Source: Polyangium sp. y55x31
GTDB lineage: Bacteria; Myxococcota_A; Polyangia; Polyangiales; Polyangiaceae
NCBI RefSeq assembly: GCF_029946505.1
Contig: NZ_JARZHG010000003.1
Coordinates: 62,001-126,000 of the forward strand
Direction of reading: 5' to 3'
DNA length: 64,000 nucleotides
How positions within the stretch are numbered: position 1 is the stretch's first letter; each line of letters begins with the position of its first letter. The position numbers were made by a program, and so were the translations under genes. Under the pieces are notes generated by a model. That model was not told the DNA's origin. It worked only from the letters and a program-made list of their open reading frames with translations, and searched no databases. Below, piece by piece: positions 43,501 through 53,800 of the stretch.

Positions 43501-45985
43501 GGACCTGAGCGGCGGCGACGTCGACGTCAGCGTGCGCTTCGGGGAGGCCAAGTGGCTCGACGATGCGGACGCGGGCGTGACGCTCTGGCTGCTCGAGGAC
43601 ACGGAGGGCATGCCGCCGGTGCGCGTCACGCCTGCGCTCGACGTGACCGGCCTCGGGGTCGTGCTCTCGGGCGCCGGCGACGAGGCGCTGGTGAAGGGTC
43701 CGTTCGAGATCGGCGCGGCGGGCGGGTTCCTGTTCTTCCGCATGACCTTCCTCGACGCCGCGCGCGCCTTCGCCGTCGACGTCTCGAAGCTCGGCGCCAG
43801 CGCGGAGCTCGACGCTGCGCGGATCAGCGTCTCGTCCGAGGACGGCGACTCCTTCCTGAAGAAAGTGCTGCCGCCGGAGCTCGCGGCGCCCTTCGCGCTC
43901 GGGGTCGCGTGGCGGGAAGGGAAGGGGCTCAGCCTGCACGGCGGTTCCCCGGGCGGTGGGCTCGAGCTGACCTTCCCGCTGGATCTCGACCTGACGGTCC
44001 TGCGGCTCCAGGAGCTTTACCTCGCGCTCAAGGCGCGCGAAGGCCTCGTGTCCCTCGAAGCGGCGCTGAGCGGCAACGCCTCGCTGGGCCCGTTCCAGGC
44101 GTCGGTGCAGCGCGTCGGCCTCAAGGCGTCCTTCGGCGCGTCGGGCAATAAGCTCGGCTTCCGCGCGCCGGACGGGGTCGGCCTCTCCATGGACGCCGGC
44201 ATCGTCGGGGGCGGCGGCTTCCTCTTCGTGGACGAGTCGAAGGGGCAATACGCCGGCGTCGTGCAGCTCGAATTCAAGGGCATCGCGCTCAAGGCGATCG
44301 GGATCATCACGACCCGCATGCCCGACGGTCGCGATGGCTATTCGCTGCTGCTCATCATCTCCGCCGAGTTCACGCCGATCCAGCTCGGATTCGGGTTCAC
44401 GCTGTCCGGCGTCGGTGGGCTCATCGGCGTCAACCGGACCGCCGTGGTCGATGTCCTCCGCGCGGGCATCAAGGCGCGCACGCTCGACTCGATCATGTTC
44501 CCGCGCGACCCGGTGGCCAACGCGCCGCAGCTCATCTCGAACCTGAACGCGGTGTTCCCGCCGGCCGAGGGCCGCTTCGTGATCGGGCCGATGGCGCGCC
44601 TCGGGTGGGGGACGCCCACGCTGGTGACGCTGGATCTCGGGCTCATCCTGGAGCTGCCGGCGCCGGTGCGGCTCATCGTCCTCGGCCGCCTGCGCATGGC
44701 GCTGCCCCACGAAGAGGTGCCGATCGTCGCCATCAACATGGACGTGCTCGGCGTCGTCGACTTCGAGCGCAGCCAGGCGTCGGTCGATGCGACGCTCTAC
44801 GACTCGACCATCGCGGGGTTCGCCCTCACCGGCGACATGGCGATGCGCATGAGCTGGGGCGATCGGCCCGGGTTCGCGCTCGCCGCCGGCGGCTTCCATC
44901 CACGCTTCCAGCCGCCGCCCGGGTTCCCGTCGCTCGATCGCCTCGCGCTCTCGCTTTGCACGGGTAACAACCCGCGCCTGCGCCTGGAGTCCTACCTGGC
45001 CCTGACCTCGAACACCGCGCAGTTCGGGGCGCGGCTCGAGCTCTACGCGTCGAAGGCCAGCTTCAGCATCGAGGGCGTCCTCGCGTTCGACGCGCTCTTC
45101 CAGTTCGAGCCCTTCTCGGTGCTCGTCGAGATGAGCGGCTCGGTCGCGCTCAAGCAGGGGTCACGCAAGCTCATGGGCGTCTCCGTCTACGTGACGCTCA
45201 CGGGCCCGTCGCCCTGGCACGCGCGTGGGTACGCCCGCTTCAAGTTGCTGTTCATCAGCGCGGACGTCTCCTTCGACGTACGCCTCGGCTCTGCCGCTCC
45301 GCAGCCGGCTCCGGCGCTCGTGGAGCTCGAACCGCTCGTCGAGGCGGCGCTCGTGGACCCGCGGAGCTGGAGCACGCAGCTCCCGCCGGAAGGAGAGTCG
45401 CTGGTGTCCGTGCGGGAGATCCCGCGCGCCGAGGGCGAGCTCTTGATCCATCCGCTCGCCAGCCTCTCGGTCACGCAGCGGGTCGCGCCCCTCGGACGGG
45501 AGCTCCAGCGCTTCGGCAGCTCCCGCATCGCCGGAGCTACCCGCCTGGACATCACCCAGCTCCGGGTCGGGGGCACGGACCTCGTCGGCGAGCCCATCGA
45601 CGAGTACTTCGCGCCGGCCCAGTTCCTCGATCTCTCCGACCACGAGAAGCTCTCGCGGCCGAGCTTCGAGCGCTGGGAAGGTGGCCGCCGCGTCGGCGGG
45701 AGGGGCGTCTCGCGGGATAGCGCCCCCCCGCTCGAAGCGACGCTCGAGCCAGAGACCATCATCATCGACAAGCCCGACGGACCCGCCCGCCTGGCATCCG
45801 AGGCTCCGCCCATGTTCGCGAGGTCCAAGGTTGTGCCGACATCGGCAACATCCCGAGCCGCCCCGGCGGCGATGACGACGCTCCAGCGCTTCGCGGCCGC
45901 GGGGGCCGCGGCGCAGGCCAAGGCGCGGAGCACCGGCCCGGCCCGCTTCCGTGGTCCGGCACTCGGGCTGGGGGTGGCAGGATGA
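37595..45985 (+). CDS. Giant protein with embedded alpha/beta hydrolase
   Basis: This protein of about 2,796 residues has no signal peptide. Most of it is an Ala/Gly/Leu-rich series of beta-strand-like segments with no recognised family. In the middle (about 930-1100) is a lipase-like alpha/beta hydrolase: the nucleophile elbow GHSTAG near residue 1029 is followed by VVTLGTPHGGS, as in PGAP1-like and LipA-type esterases. The region around 2170-2570 (FGFTLSGVGGLIGVNRT and following) resembles the large DUF6603-type proteins, from memory. The start is uncertain. TTG 37595 is chosen because the protein-like sequence begins there (LSATSHVSPQLLSLARAIGL) with GGACGGG just upstream; the frame also runs back to TTG 37460. 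Its stop overlaps the next start in ATGA, so translation is coupled. It could be an exported effector, a structural scaffold or a lipid-acting enzyme. Confidence 0.75.
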   Translation: MSATSHVSPQLLSLARAIGLVAADGYVDAGWFDDPLERLRTIVSDAHQRAALLGLLEEILPSMHVSGLDGDARWYPLLSPTGRGNVYLTIQGELIGVAASLETPAAMTPGARASLRLPLVDVSNGTVVAVAGSAEAPFELVLEAQWAEGSHPSSIAAVASVNIEAGGALRIVLEDLDPAAAPGTRTYLDPTKLDADATRVLAKILTQGLAQFSGDDPHVARVLANLPGLFGLDGSLPALRVHDLLRDPAALRSWLAEIAADPVSLHLWFTRLVGLLGSGLPAAEPTVSGDGSAASPLQAPVIDLGSGSSLCLTLGVDAPASGPPVLLFGVALSLAAAAGRLEGAATLLGLPLAEASRATVLPAAHLTLVTPTTGSVVDQAPAIKLGTVVGGIAWDGQRLVPRLELRDVILNGATHPRLDLSNANALVTSGTAAVQGAIEAALGSSRLGEAVLSLVGLRAPASDPSFSHALDVAALLSDPTRAIANVHRSALGDTQHGWEHLFAELAAIFGILTPHAGDGTPQQPWRVVIAEQGVAKIELAAWNARDAATPAGTQLLRLGLRLSFATGPWEGAWVAELVAFDLPPSGPAALRFLDAQHVSLTLTPIPELVTAAGLGLTATAVSGHLDWALGRTPTWRIQVDGLVATGSGDPVGPTTLALPMSSFDPAAPDLGLGLGAGTATALLRLLLTEVLHSAGGPAGLTIGALLGLHRKLRGLPADWPLLGPTDPADLGSLFKDPLGAVRAHLEQVLRGSSADGTPFTLAALPWLRALLVSELPARPADTYPPSLPLAGAGTYERPWILPLAEGSVELLGWLDPDGPPEAWWQARAERVRLAADGDALVGFLEDASALLPDVAGALEGRDPAETASALTALAGWFALGDGLVPAAAQAPAVANWGRGTPVPAAHHELPAAPAAIAQIGQAIDAWAGGSKGVVARAVVLLSAPFADHESFGAYLQAAESDRPEGAHFDLRAAGIDPLTAPLSHVTAAATHYTADLADGDLGFMAAQLARVVARVREITGQTQVYLVGHSTAGLVARAYGAVVPAEVAGVVTLGTPHGGSHLPPLLDSTMAGAVRLVNVLYPAADRTPAGRAVAHLVAMLDDARPDRLAAFAGLEGAESTGRGLAIPGYLPTGLIEDLAQVVADRALAAAGSLAAPTRFGFGVRARLHLSDGKPGDLDVRAAVRVDVLSAALVAAPPEPMRPTPAVHVHAEVSRSDGAWLVGGPEAMPGERLRRVELGVSVWPEEGGSATAIPLLRLHDAGSDALRPWLEFSDLVNRLSSLPRFAFLAGPRPAAGTREALLLDALMALGLVVGDGTGALAFSLEELGAIAAQPTAQLGPRLPALLDVVAAAVGATRGAGPSWALQLASLPIELTVAANPWKLGLRTFDPATEADTLELAPALGVAVAAALTLPDFTSAVDARLSLAATELRWSSGTVTLAAPPWLEPIQLVPPPPVEVLRDALARHVPMLAASAVVSGILGALVGGDVRVRGIERLLTSPASFLLSPLALGADDGSGLDPAKVSALLQAVANALGLSNAGGIELPGGLVLAASGSDPLTLALSGVLPLGAAGDELELALGLKLDHALAVTPTGQGMLRVGLPGSGWAGIEIEVGADPSGLSLSVKPNNAARIQLLPSFSGFDDLASGVVSLLPAVLQAVVDELAPQPTEASGLVRIALSIAKALGVYDFDAQGFEEPTRAAELGKILQPGWLESKATSGAVIADAITQIFTGPTPLVALPGSVTGVGSTVRWTYPLAAGGAVSAMLGWTGAGAAAAPALTLGVQGVRLGPVVADELSAGYDQGLVCHLVLRLDAEGELAFLQPSIDFAVDDGRPAFEIHPLGAAAKDDFAVRVAPEPELVLGDGAAMTLLERWGVPLVAQLLLRTFEAELPRPLWTGGPTVRSVLDASGLVEPNTTPPALAAARPELPELALRALKALVTNVTIHVSDTLSLTPVAEQGRRGLRLKGRQDLSGGDVDVSVRFGEAKWLDDADAGVTLWLLEDTEGMPPVRVTPALDVTGLGVVLSGAGDEALVKGPFEIGAAGGFLFFRMTFLDAARAFAVDVSKLGASAELDAARISVSSEDGDSFLKKVLPPELAAPFALGVAWREGKGLSLHGGSPGGGLELTFPLDLDLTVLRLQELYLALKAREGLVSLEAALSGNASLGPFQASVQRVGLKASFGASGNKLGFRAPDGVGLSMDAGIVGGGGFLFVDESKGQYAGVVQLEFKGIALKAIGIITTRMPDGRDGYSLLLIISAEFTPIQLGFGFTLSGVGGLIGVNRTAVVDVLRAGIKARTLDSIMFPRDPVANAPQLISNLNAVFPPAEGRFVIGPMARLGWGTPTLVTLDLGLILELPAPVRLIVLGRLRMALPHEEVPIVAINMDVLGVVDFERSQASVDATLYDSTIAGFALTGDMAMRMSWGDRPGFALAAGGFHPRFQPPPGFPSLDRLALSLCTGNNPRLRLESYLALTSNTAQFGARLELYASKASFSIEGVLAFDALFQFEPFSVLVEMSGSVALKQGSRKLMGVSVYVTLTGPSPWHARGYARFKLLFISADVSFDVRLGSAAPQPAPALVELEPLVEAALVDPRSWSTQLPPEGESLVSVREIPRAEGELLIHPLASLSVTQRVAPLGRELQRFGSSRIAGATRLDITQLRVGGTDLVGEPIDEYFAPAQFLDLSDHEKLSRPSFERWEGGRRVGGRGVSRDSAPPLEATLEPETIIIDKPDGPARLASEAPPMFARSKVVPTSATSRAAPAAMTTLQRFAAAGAAAQAKARSTGPARFRGPALGLGVAG

Positions 45986-48900
45986 GCGGGCTGACCTTCC
46001 TCTCCTGGGCGCGCGTCGGCCCTCAGCTCGACGCGAGCGTGACGGACCCGCTCACCGGACCGCTGCCCGCGCACGGCGCGTTGCGCATCGGCGTACGGCT
46101 CAACGAGCGGACCGAGGTGCAGTTGCCCGCCCGGTTGTATGGGCCCGGCGACGTCACCGGCCTCGACCCGCGCCAGGTCATCCGCACGGATCCCGCGCCC
46201 GGCGTCGACTCCGCGGAGCCGAGCTTTTTCCCGCTGATCGAGTTCGATGCTCCCCACCTGCCCTGGCTCCTGACCCCGGCGCAGGCCCAGGACGGCGAGC
46301 GGCTCCGCCCGTGGCTCGTGCTGGTGGTCGTGGAGGCCGGGATCGGCCGGGTAGGGCCCGAGCCCGCGGCGCCGCTGCCCGTGCTGCGCTGCCCGCGCCG
46401 GGAGCTGCCGAACCTCGACGAGTCATGGGCCTGGGCGCACGTGCAGCTCGCCACCGACGGCGACCTCGAAGCCGGAACGCTCGACGGGCTGCTGAGCGGT
46501 CCGCCGGAGCGCTCGCTGTCGCGCCTGCTCTGCCCGCGGCGTCTGCGCGCCGGCACCCGCTACATCGCCTGTGTGGTCCCGGCGTTCGAAGCCGGGCGCA
46601 AGCGCGGGCTCGGGATCCCGCTCAGCGCCGCCGACGAAGCGGCGCTCGCGCCCGCGTGGACGGCGGGCGCGAACGACGACGAGATCGCGCTCCCGGTCTA
46701 CCATCACTGGACGTTCGGGACCGGCCTGGAGGGCGACTTCGAGGCGCTGGTGCGGCGCCTGCGCGTGCGACCGGCGCCCGCCAATCTGGGCCAGCGGCCC
46801 CTCGACGTGAGCCATCCAGGGCCCGGATTCCCGGCGATCGACCCCGCCGACCCGGCCGCCGTGGTCAAGCTCGTGGGGGCCCTGCGCGGCGCGAAGACGC
46901 CGCCGTCGCCCTGGGACCCCGACGCGGCCGAGGCGTTCGCGGACGCGCTGACGCCGCTGCTCACCCAGCGCCCCGGCCGCCTCGGCCCGCCTCTCTACGG
47001 CGGCGGCCATGCCGGCGTCGGCAACGTGGCCGACGGCCCCGAGTGGCTGCGCGAGCTCAACCTCGACCCGCGGCACCGCGTGGCCGCCGCGTACGGCGCC
47101 GAGATCATCCGGCGTCACCAGGAGGCGCTCATGGCCTCGGCGTGGTCGCAGGCCGCGGCGGTCGCGCGCGTCAACGATGCGCTCCGGCAGGGCCAGCTCG
47201 CGCGGACGGCGGGCACGTCGGCCTACGAGCGCCGTCTCGGCGGCGCCGCCCTGGATCAGCAGCGGCTCCTGCAGGTGAGCGCCCCCGCGCACGCCGCGTT
47301 GACCGAGACCACGCCGCTCGGTGGCAACCGCGAGGTCCAGGCGGCGGTCTCGCCCGCGTTCCGGCGGCTGACGCGACCGGGCGGCCCGCTCGCCCGGCGG
47401 ATTTCGACCGACGGCCCGCTCGCGCCGCCGGTGCAAGCGCTGGCGACCCGGAACCTGACCGTCAATCCGCTCCTGAAACCCGCGCCGGGCATGGTCGCGC
47501 TGGAGCATCTCACCGGGAACGATAGTGTGAAAGATCTCACCGCATCGCGGGTAAAGCCGCGCTGGTGGGAGGACACGAATCCGCTCCCGAGCGAGACACG
47601 GACGAAAGCGACGCCGCGGGTCCAGTCCATCGGCGCGGCCATGCCGAACCGCGTATTCATGGTCGCCGAGGACGGCCGGGTGCTGTCGCGCGTGGACAAT
47701 CCCGCCGCGTGGCATGATCACGGCTTTCCGCCGGGCAGTATCGCCACGTCGCAGCCGGTGGCCCTGCGTGATCTTTACGCATTCGTGCGCACCGCGGATG
47801 GCCGCCTCTGCGCCCTCCATTGGGACGGCGACCGCTGGTTATGGGAGGACTGCGGCAAGCCGAATGGTGCGTCCATCACGGGTCAACCGGTGGTGATCGA
47901 GCGGAACACCCAGTCCAGCACGAATGACAGCGTGTACGCCATCGCCGCCGACGGCAACCTGTGGGAGCTCGGCGCGACCTGGCACCGCATCGGCGCGCCA
48001 CCCAACACCCTTGCCTGCGGTGTGCCGAGCGCCGCGAATGGCGACAACCTCTTCGTCCACGGCCTCAATGGGCACCTCTACTGCTGTTACAAAGATGGTA
48101 ACACCTGGTTGTGGGAGGATTGGGGCTGCCCCGCGGACAAGGGCTTCCCCGACGTCGTGATCGATCCCATGGTCCCGCCGCTGGTTCAGGGCACTCCCCC
48201 CTTGGTCCCCGCATTCGTGCGGACCACGAGCGGCCAGATCTTCGTGCGTTACCCGTTCTTCCAGGGCCTCTGGGGCCCGTTTTCACCGACGGGCGAGAAT
48301 ATCTCCTGGATCATCGGGTGGGACAACGGAATGTGGGTCACCTCCGAGTCCAGCGGGCGCGTGTGGCGATTCTGGACGCCGCCGGGCGCGACCGATTCGG
48401 TCTGGGAGCCCATTGGCCCGGTGGGGGGCCTGCGTGCTTGGGGCACGGTTCGTAATGGCGAACCGTGGCTCGCGGCGGATGGCAAGCTCCTGGTGCTGCG
48501 GGTCGGGGCGAGCTACACATGGGACGATTTCGGGCTCCCGACGTCGCCCGGGGCCGGCGACGACTACGCATTGCCGCCCATGCGGCCGATCTGGCGGGGG
48601 ACGCTCGGCTTCATGTCGAATTTGCTCGTGGCCCACATCGATATGCCGGGAGGCCCGAACGTCGCTCATCTGCGCATCGGGCGCGACCTCGGGTTCGAGG
48701 GCGAGGTGCGCGGCGGGTGGGAGCAAAAACCCGGCATCACCGGCATTGGCGACCACCCCGAGGGCGCGGGCCAGGAGGCCCAAGGCGCGGGGATCGCGCT
48801 CTGGGACCTCGATGGTTCGGGCCGCCAGGACATCGTCCTGTTCTGGATCGAGGACAACTATCTGGGGTATTTCGGCTCCTGGCGCATCGGTCGGAACGTG

Positions 48901-50838
48901 GGGCCGGATGGCGCCGCCGATTGGTCCGGGCCGGTCAAGCGGATGCCGACGCCGATGAGCACGCAATTCGGATCGAGCGGCAACGCGCTCACCGCGGCCT
49001 TCCCCGTGCTGGCGGCCGACATGACGCTCGGCGACCTCGACGGCGACGACCGGCCCGAGATGATCGCCGCGTACGTCTCCGGCATCCCGAACCAAAAGAG
49101 GGTTTTCTACCGCATTGGCTGGCGCGTGGACGCGGCCGGCGACGTCACCGGCGGCTGGACGGAGTCGATCGAGGTGCCCTGGCCGGGTCGCCCCGTCGAC
49201 GCGTTGCCCGTGCGCGGCTTGGGCGTCGCCGTCGCCGACATCAACAACGATCTGCGACCGGAGCTCGTGGTGCTGCTGGTCGAGTGGACCCCGTCGGGCC
49301 TGCGCGCGAGTTACATGATCGGCCGGGACATCAACGCCCGCGGCCACGTCGTGGGCGGATGGACCGGCCCGTACGAGGTGGGCGGCGGGCCGCTCGGGGA
49401 AGACGTGCAGGGCGCTTCCATTGCGCTGGCCGACTTCTCGGGGAGCCAGTCACCGGATCTCGTCTTTTTCTACATCGAGAACCTGCCCGGCCAGAACCGC
49501 GCCTTTTACCGGGTAGGATTCGACCTCCAGGCTTCGGGGCTCCCGCGCCGCTGGAGCGAGTCGCGCGAGGTCCACGCCGGCGGGTATTGGGGCGCGGAGG
49601 GCCTGGGCGCGGGCATTGCGATTGGTGATCTCGATAATGCGCTCTTCGATCGCAAGCGCCAGTTCGGGGTGGATTTCCGGACGGCGGCGATGCTCCACCA
49701 GCAGCTCATCGAGCGCGGCCAAGCGCTCGCCCGCGCGGACGACCAGGCGCATCTCGAGCTGTCGCCCATCGCCGAGGGCGTGCGCGCAGCGCTTTCGCCG
49801 GAGCGGAACGTCACGAAGCGGGTGACCGATCGCATCGAAGGCGTCGACTTCGACCAGTTGCCGGAGGGAGCGGACCGATTGAACCCGCTCGCCGTCGCGC
49901 CGACCTTCCCGCAACCGATGTCGCAGCCGCTGGTCGAGCTCTCCCAGGATCTCGTGCTCAGCGGTCGCGGGGAGGTGCCTCCCGACACGATCACGCTCGT
50001 GCGCGCCAATTCGGCGTTCATCGAGGCCTACATGATCGGCCTCAACCACGAGTTTGCCCGCGAGCTCTTGTGGCGCGAGTTCCCCGGCGATCGACGGGCG
50101 ACGTTTTTCCGGCAGTTCTGGGACGCGCGCGGCGGTGACCCGGACGCCGGGCCCCTCACGGACATCCCGCCCATTGATGAATGGGCGGCCGACAAGGAGC
50201 TCGGCGGCAATGCGACGGCCGTGGGCGGTCCGGAGATGGTCGTCCTGGTCGTGCGGGGCGAGCTTTTGCACCGCTACCCGAATGCGAGCGTCTTCGCGCG
50301 CAGCGCCGCGTGGGCAGACGACGACCCGAGCGCGCCCCGCGTCCTCGGCGCCGAGGTCATGCTGCCGCAGTTCCAGGCGCACCTGCCGCCGGATCAGGTG
50401 CTCTTCGGATTCCCGATGACCGTCGAGCAGGCGCGCGGCGTGAATGGGGATCCCGGCTGGTTCTTCGTGCTGGCCGAGAATCCGACGGCGCCGCGGTTCG
50501 GCGTCGACGATCCGCCCGCGGACGCCGCGTACGGCGCGGCGCCGGCGAGCTGGGAGGAGCTCGACTGGGCGGCGCTCGCGCAGAATGAAGCAGGCCTCGA
50601 GCGGCTCCAGCACGCGCCGGTCCGGGCGGCGCCGTGGGGTGGCATCACGCGCCCCACGCGCCGCGACGGCGGGGACCCCCAGGCCACCTGGGCCCGGAGC
50701 AGCGCGCACCTCGCGCACATCACCCTCCAGCGCAGCGTGCAGGTCGCCGTGCACGCGACGGACATGCTGCCGGATCTCGATAACGACGGCGACCCGCCGA
50801 TCAACCCCTCTTCCTTCGCCGTGGTGCGTGATGCCTGA
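45982..50838 (+). CDS. Giant protein with lectin-like propeller and FG-GAP repeats
   Basis: This protein of 1,618 residues is built in four parts. Residues 1-510 are an unrecognised domain (starting [18 protein letters not shown]). Residues 545-850 form a beta-propeller of the bacterial PLL/fucose-lectin-like kind, with repeated W-x-WED-x-G strands ([25 protein letters not shown]). Residues 860-1230 carry four FG-GAP/VCBS-type calcium-loop repeats ([64 protein letters not shown]). Residues 1230-1618 are again unrecognised ([16 protein letters not shown]). No signal peptide is present. The ATG overlaps the previous stop (ATGA), and its own stop overlaps the next start by eight bases. The propellers look inserted between the halves of a conserved scaffold. 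Binding of a sugar or other surface ligand is inferred. Confidence 0.78.
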   Translation: MSGLTFLSWARVGPQLDASVTDPLTGPLPAHGALRIGVRLNERTEVQLPARLYGPGDVTGLDPRQVIRTDPAPGVDSAEPSFFPLIEFDAPHLPWLLTPAQAQDGERLRPWLVLVVVEAGIGRVGPEPAAPLPVLRCPRRELPNLDESWAWAHVQLATDGDLEAGTLDGLLSGPPERSLSRLLCPRRLRAGTRYIACVVPAFEAGRKRGLGIPLSAADEAALAPAWTAGANDDEIALPVYHHWTFGTGLEGDFEALVRRLRVRPAPANLGQRPLDVSHPGPGFPAIDPADPAAVVKLVGALRGAKTPPSPWDPDAAEAFADALTPLLTQRPGRLGPPLYGGGHAGVGNVADGPEWLRELNLDPRHRVAAAYGAEIIRRHQEALMASAWSQAAAVARVNDALRQGQLARTAGTSAYERRLGGAALDQQRLLQVSAPAHAALTETTPLGGNREVQAAVSPAFRRLTRPGGPLARRISTDGPLAPPVQALATRNLTVNPLLKPAPGMVALEHLTGNDSVKDLTASRVKPRWWEDTNPLPSETRTKATPRVQSIGAAMPNRVFMVAEDGRVLSRVDNPAAWHDHGFPPGSIATSQPVALRDLYAFVRTADGRLCALHWDGDRWLWEDCGKPNGASITGQPVVIERNTQSSTNDSVYAIAADGNLWELGATWHRIGAPPNTLACGVPSAANGDNLFVHGLNGHLYCCYKDGNTWLWEDWGCPADKGFPDVVIDPMVPPLVQGTPPLVPAFVRTTSGQIFVRYPFFQGLWGPFSPTGENISWIIGWDNGMWVTSESSGRVWRFWTPPGATDSVWEPIGPVGGLRAWGTVRNGEPWLAADGKLLVLRVGASYTWDDFGLPTSPGAGDDYALPPMRPIWRGTLGFMSNLLVAHIDMPGGPNVAHLRIGRDLGFEGEVRGGWEQKPGITGIGDHPEGAGQEAQGAGIALWDLDGSGRQDIVLFWIEDNYLGYFGSWRIGRNVGPDGAADWSGPVKRMPTPMSTQFGSSGNALTAAFPVLAADMTLGDLDGDDRPEMIAAYVSGIPNQKRVFYRIGWRVDAAGDVTGGWTESIEVPWPGRPVDALPVRGLGVAVADINNDLRPELVVLLVEWTPSGLRASYMIGRDINARGHVVGGWTGPYEVGGGPLGEDVQGASIALADFSGSQSPDLVFFYIENLPGQNRAFYRVGFDLQASGLPRRWSESREVHAGGYWGAEGLGAGIAIGDLDNALFDRKRQFGVDFRTAAMLHQQLIERGQALARADDQAHLELSPIAEGVRAALSPERNVTKRVTDRIEGVDFDQLPEGADRLNPLAVAPTFPQPMSQPLVELSQDLVLSGRGEVPPDTITLVRANSAFIEAYMIGLNHEFARELLWREFPGDRRATFFRQFWDARGGDPDAGPLTDIPPIDEWAADKELGGNATAVGGPEMVVLVVRGELLHRYPNASVFARSAAWADDDPSAPRVLGAEVMLPQFQAHLPPDQVLFGFPMTVEQARGVNGDPGWFFVLAENPTAPRFGVDDPPADAAYGAAPASWEELDWAALAQNEAGLERLQHAPVRAAPWGGITRPTRRDGGDPQATWARSSAHLAHITLQRSVQVAVHATDMLPDLDNDGDPPINPSSFAVVRDA

Positions 50839-53800
50839 GTGGAACTTGCCTGCCGACGTACCGATCGCGCTGCTCCCGGTGCGGCTCGAAACCCGCTTTC
50901 GCGGGACGAACCTGCATATCCGCGTCTACCCGGACCAGATCCACGTGGACACCCACGAGCCGGAGCTGACCGCGGAGGAGGAGGCGGCCGGGAAGGCTTA
51001 CTGGAACGCCATGTGGACGGCGACGAACGAGGCGTCCGAGGTCGCGGCCTGGGACACGCTCGCGGTGGCGTTCGGGCCCGAGCGCGGCGCCTGGATCGCC
51101 CGCGCGCTCGAACCGACGAACCTCGCCTCCCGGCCCGACGGCGCCCCCGCGTTCCCGGCGGTCGTGTCGCGCGACGCGGTCTGGACGCGCGCACCGCTGG
51201 CGCAGGCCATGCCCACGCGGTGGCACGCCGTCGGCATTCCCATCGGGCGGGCGGACCTGCGATCACGCACCACCGGCAGCGAGATCACCCCGCCGCTCGC
51301 GGTCGGGCCGTCGCCGGGGTTCGACCCGTCCGGTTTGCCCGATCATGTGGCGCCCGTCGACGAAGCCACGAAATGGCTGATCGATTTCGATACCGCGTTC
51401 AACCGTGGCATGGGCCTCGTCCTCTCCCCGCCGCCCGAAATCCCTGTCGGCGAGTTCGAAGGCTGGGCGCAGATCTTCGTGTACGGGGTCCAGGAGTCCA
51501 CGAGCGGCGCGGAGGGCGCGAGCACGCTTTCCGCCCTGCTCGATGCGCATTACTACACCGACGGGTTTGGCTACCTGCCCCAGGGGACGCCGACCAACAA
51601 CACGCCGGGCGCGGCCGCCCCGCCCGGCCGCGAGGATCCCGCCTATCGCGCGGCGTACCGCCCCCGCATCGGGACCGGGCTTTCCCCCGATCCCGACGCC
51701 AATGCCCGCGTGCTGGCCACGGCGCTCGGGCTGCCTCTCGAGGGGGCCGTCGCCCACGCCGCGGGCGCCGAGGATCCGGAGCAGGCCGTCGCGCGCTCGA
51801 TGCACACCGCGCTCTGGCAGGTGACGTGGGGCTATTTCCTGACGCAGATGCTGGGGCCGGACGTCGGCGACGAGCAGGCGAGCCGCGTCCGCCGGCATGT
51901 CCTCGACTGGGTCCGGCCCGGAGGCCCGCTGCCGGCGCTACGCGTGGCGAACCAGCCTTATGGGCTGCTCCCGATCCTGCACACCGCGGCCTATACGGAG
52001 CGCGAGGACGGGGCAGGCCCGGTCGCGCTCGGCGCCGGGACCGTCGCCTTCCTCCAGCGGTTGCGAACGCAGCTCTGGGAGCCGTCGATCGCCTCGGTTC
52101 CGCGCGCTGCCGATCGCCTCGGCCCGGAGACGGCGGTGCGGATCTTGGGCATGGGCGCGCATGCCCACGCCTACTACGCGCGCAGCCTGCTCGGGATGGA
52201 GTACATCGCCTACCTGTGGCGGTTCTCCGAGCCGGAGATCGGGCTCGGCCCGGGCTGGGAGACGGCGCTCATGCAGGCCGCCGGGCGGCTCGGCCAGGAC
52301 CTCGGCCTCGGCGCATGGGATCCGCGCGTGGGCCGCGCGGTCTTCTCGACGCAGTCGTTCCCCGTCGCCTTTCCGCCGGTCGAGTCGCCTCTCGGCGAGA
52401 CGGCGCAGAGCTACCTCACGCTGCTCGCCGGCGCAGGCTTGAGCGCGACCGCCGCGCGCGACCGGCTGGACGCAGGTCCCCCCGAGCACACGCCGCTGCT
52501 CTATCGCCTGCTCCGTCACGGGCTGCTGCTCGAGCACGCTCAGGCCGCCACGCGCGTCCAGCGGCGGGCCGGCCTGAACCCGGCGTACCGAGAGCCCGAG
52601 CTCGTCGACATCATCCCGGGCCCCAGCACGCCGACGATCTGGCGCCAGCTCGCGCTCCAGCATGCGTGGTCCCCGGAGGTCCCCAACGAGCGGCTCGACG
52701 ACTACATCGCCCGCGCCGCGGCGACCGACCCGGTCCTCGCCGACCTCACCGCGTTCCGCTTGGCGCTTCAGAGCCTCGCGGGGCAGCCCGTCGCCACGCT
52801 CGAGCGGCTGATGGCGCAGGCGCTGGATCTGGCATCGCACAGGCTCGATGCGTGGCTCACGTCCTTCGCGACCCGGCGGCTCTCCTGGCTCCGGCAGCCT
52901 GCAAGCGCGCCGAGGGCGGCCGGGGTGCACATCGGTGGGTATGCGTGGCTCGAGGATCTGCGGCCCCGCGGCCCCGTGCCCGTGGCGGATCCGGTGACCG
53001 ACGAGGCGGGAACGCTCTACATGGACCCGGCAGGCGCCGGCTTTGTCCACGCCCCGTCGATCCCCCACGCCACCACGGCCGCCGTGCTGCGCGGTGGCTA
53101 CCGAGCCTACGGGGCGGACGGCCAGAGCCCGTTCGCGATCGACCTCCGCTCCCACCGCGTGCAGCTCGCGACCTGGCTGCTGGAGGGCGCGCGGCAGGGG
53201 CAACCGATCGGCGCTCTGCTCGGCTACCGCTTCGAGCGCGCGCTCCACGAGCACCCGCGGATCGGCCTGCCCGCGCACCTGCCCGCGTTCCGTACGCGGT
53301 TTCCGCGCCGCGCGACGGGTATCTCCGTGGAGGGCGGCACGCAGGAGACCGTGCGATCGTTCGGCGTCGTCGACGGCCTTGCGCTGCACCGGGCCTGGTC
53401 GGCGGGGGAGCTCGACCTCGAGCAGCACCTCGGCGTGACCGACGCCGGCGAGCGCGCCGCCCTCGCCGACGTCCTTTCCGGCCTGGCCGAGGCGGTCGAT
53501 ACGGTGAGCGACGCGCTCCTGGCCGAGGCGGTTCATCATGTCGTGCAGGGCAACCCGCTGCGGGCAGGCGCCACGCTCGACGCCGCCGACCGCGGGGAAG
53601 CGCCGCCGCCCGAGCTCGAGGTCGCACGCACCCCCCGGACGGGCATCGCGGTCACGCACCGCCTGATGGTCCTCCTCGGCGACGGGGACGCGGAGCCTTC
53701 GGGTTGGCCGATCCGACCGGACGTGCAGGCGCGGGCGATGGCCGAGCCGCGGCTGAATCAGTGGCTCTCGCGCTTGTTGCCGGCGCCGGGCCGCGTGCGT

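Noticed and set aside
38327-44899. Very long antisense frame (2,190 codons) opposite the 2,796-residue protein, and a 1,617-codon frame on the same strand at 39298-44151
   Set aside because: Both are Arg/Ala/Pro/Gly-rich shadow readings that arise from GC-rich third positions. They lack domain signatures, and the frame I kept has the hydrolase motifs and start/stop coupling.
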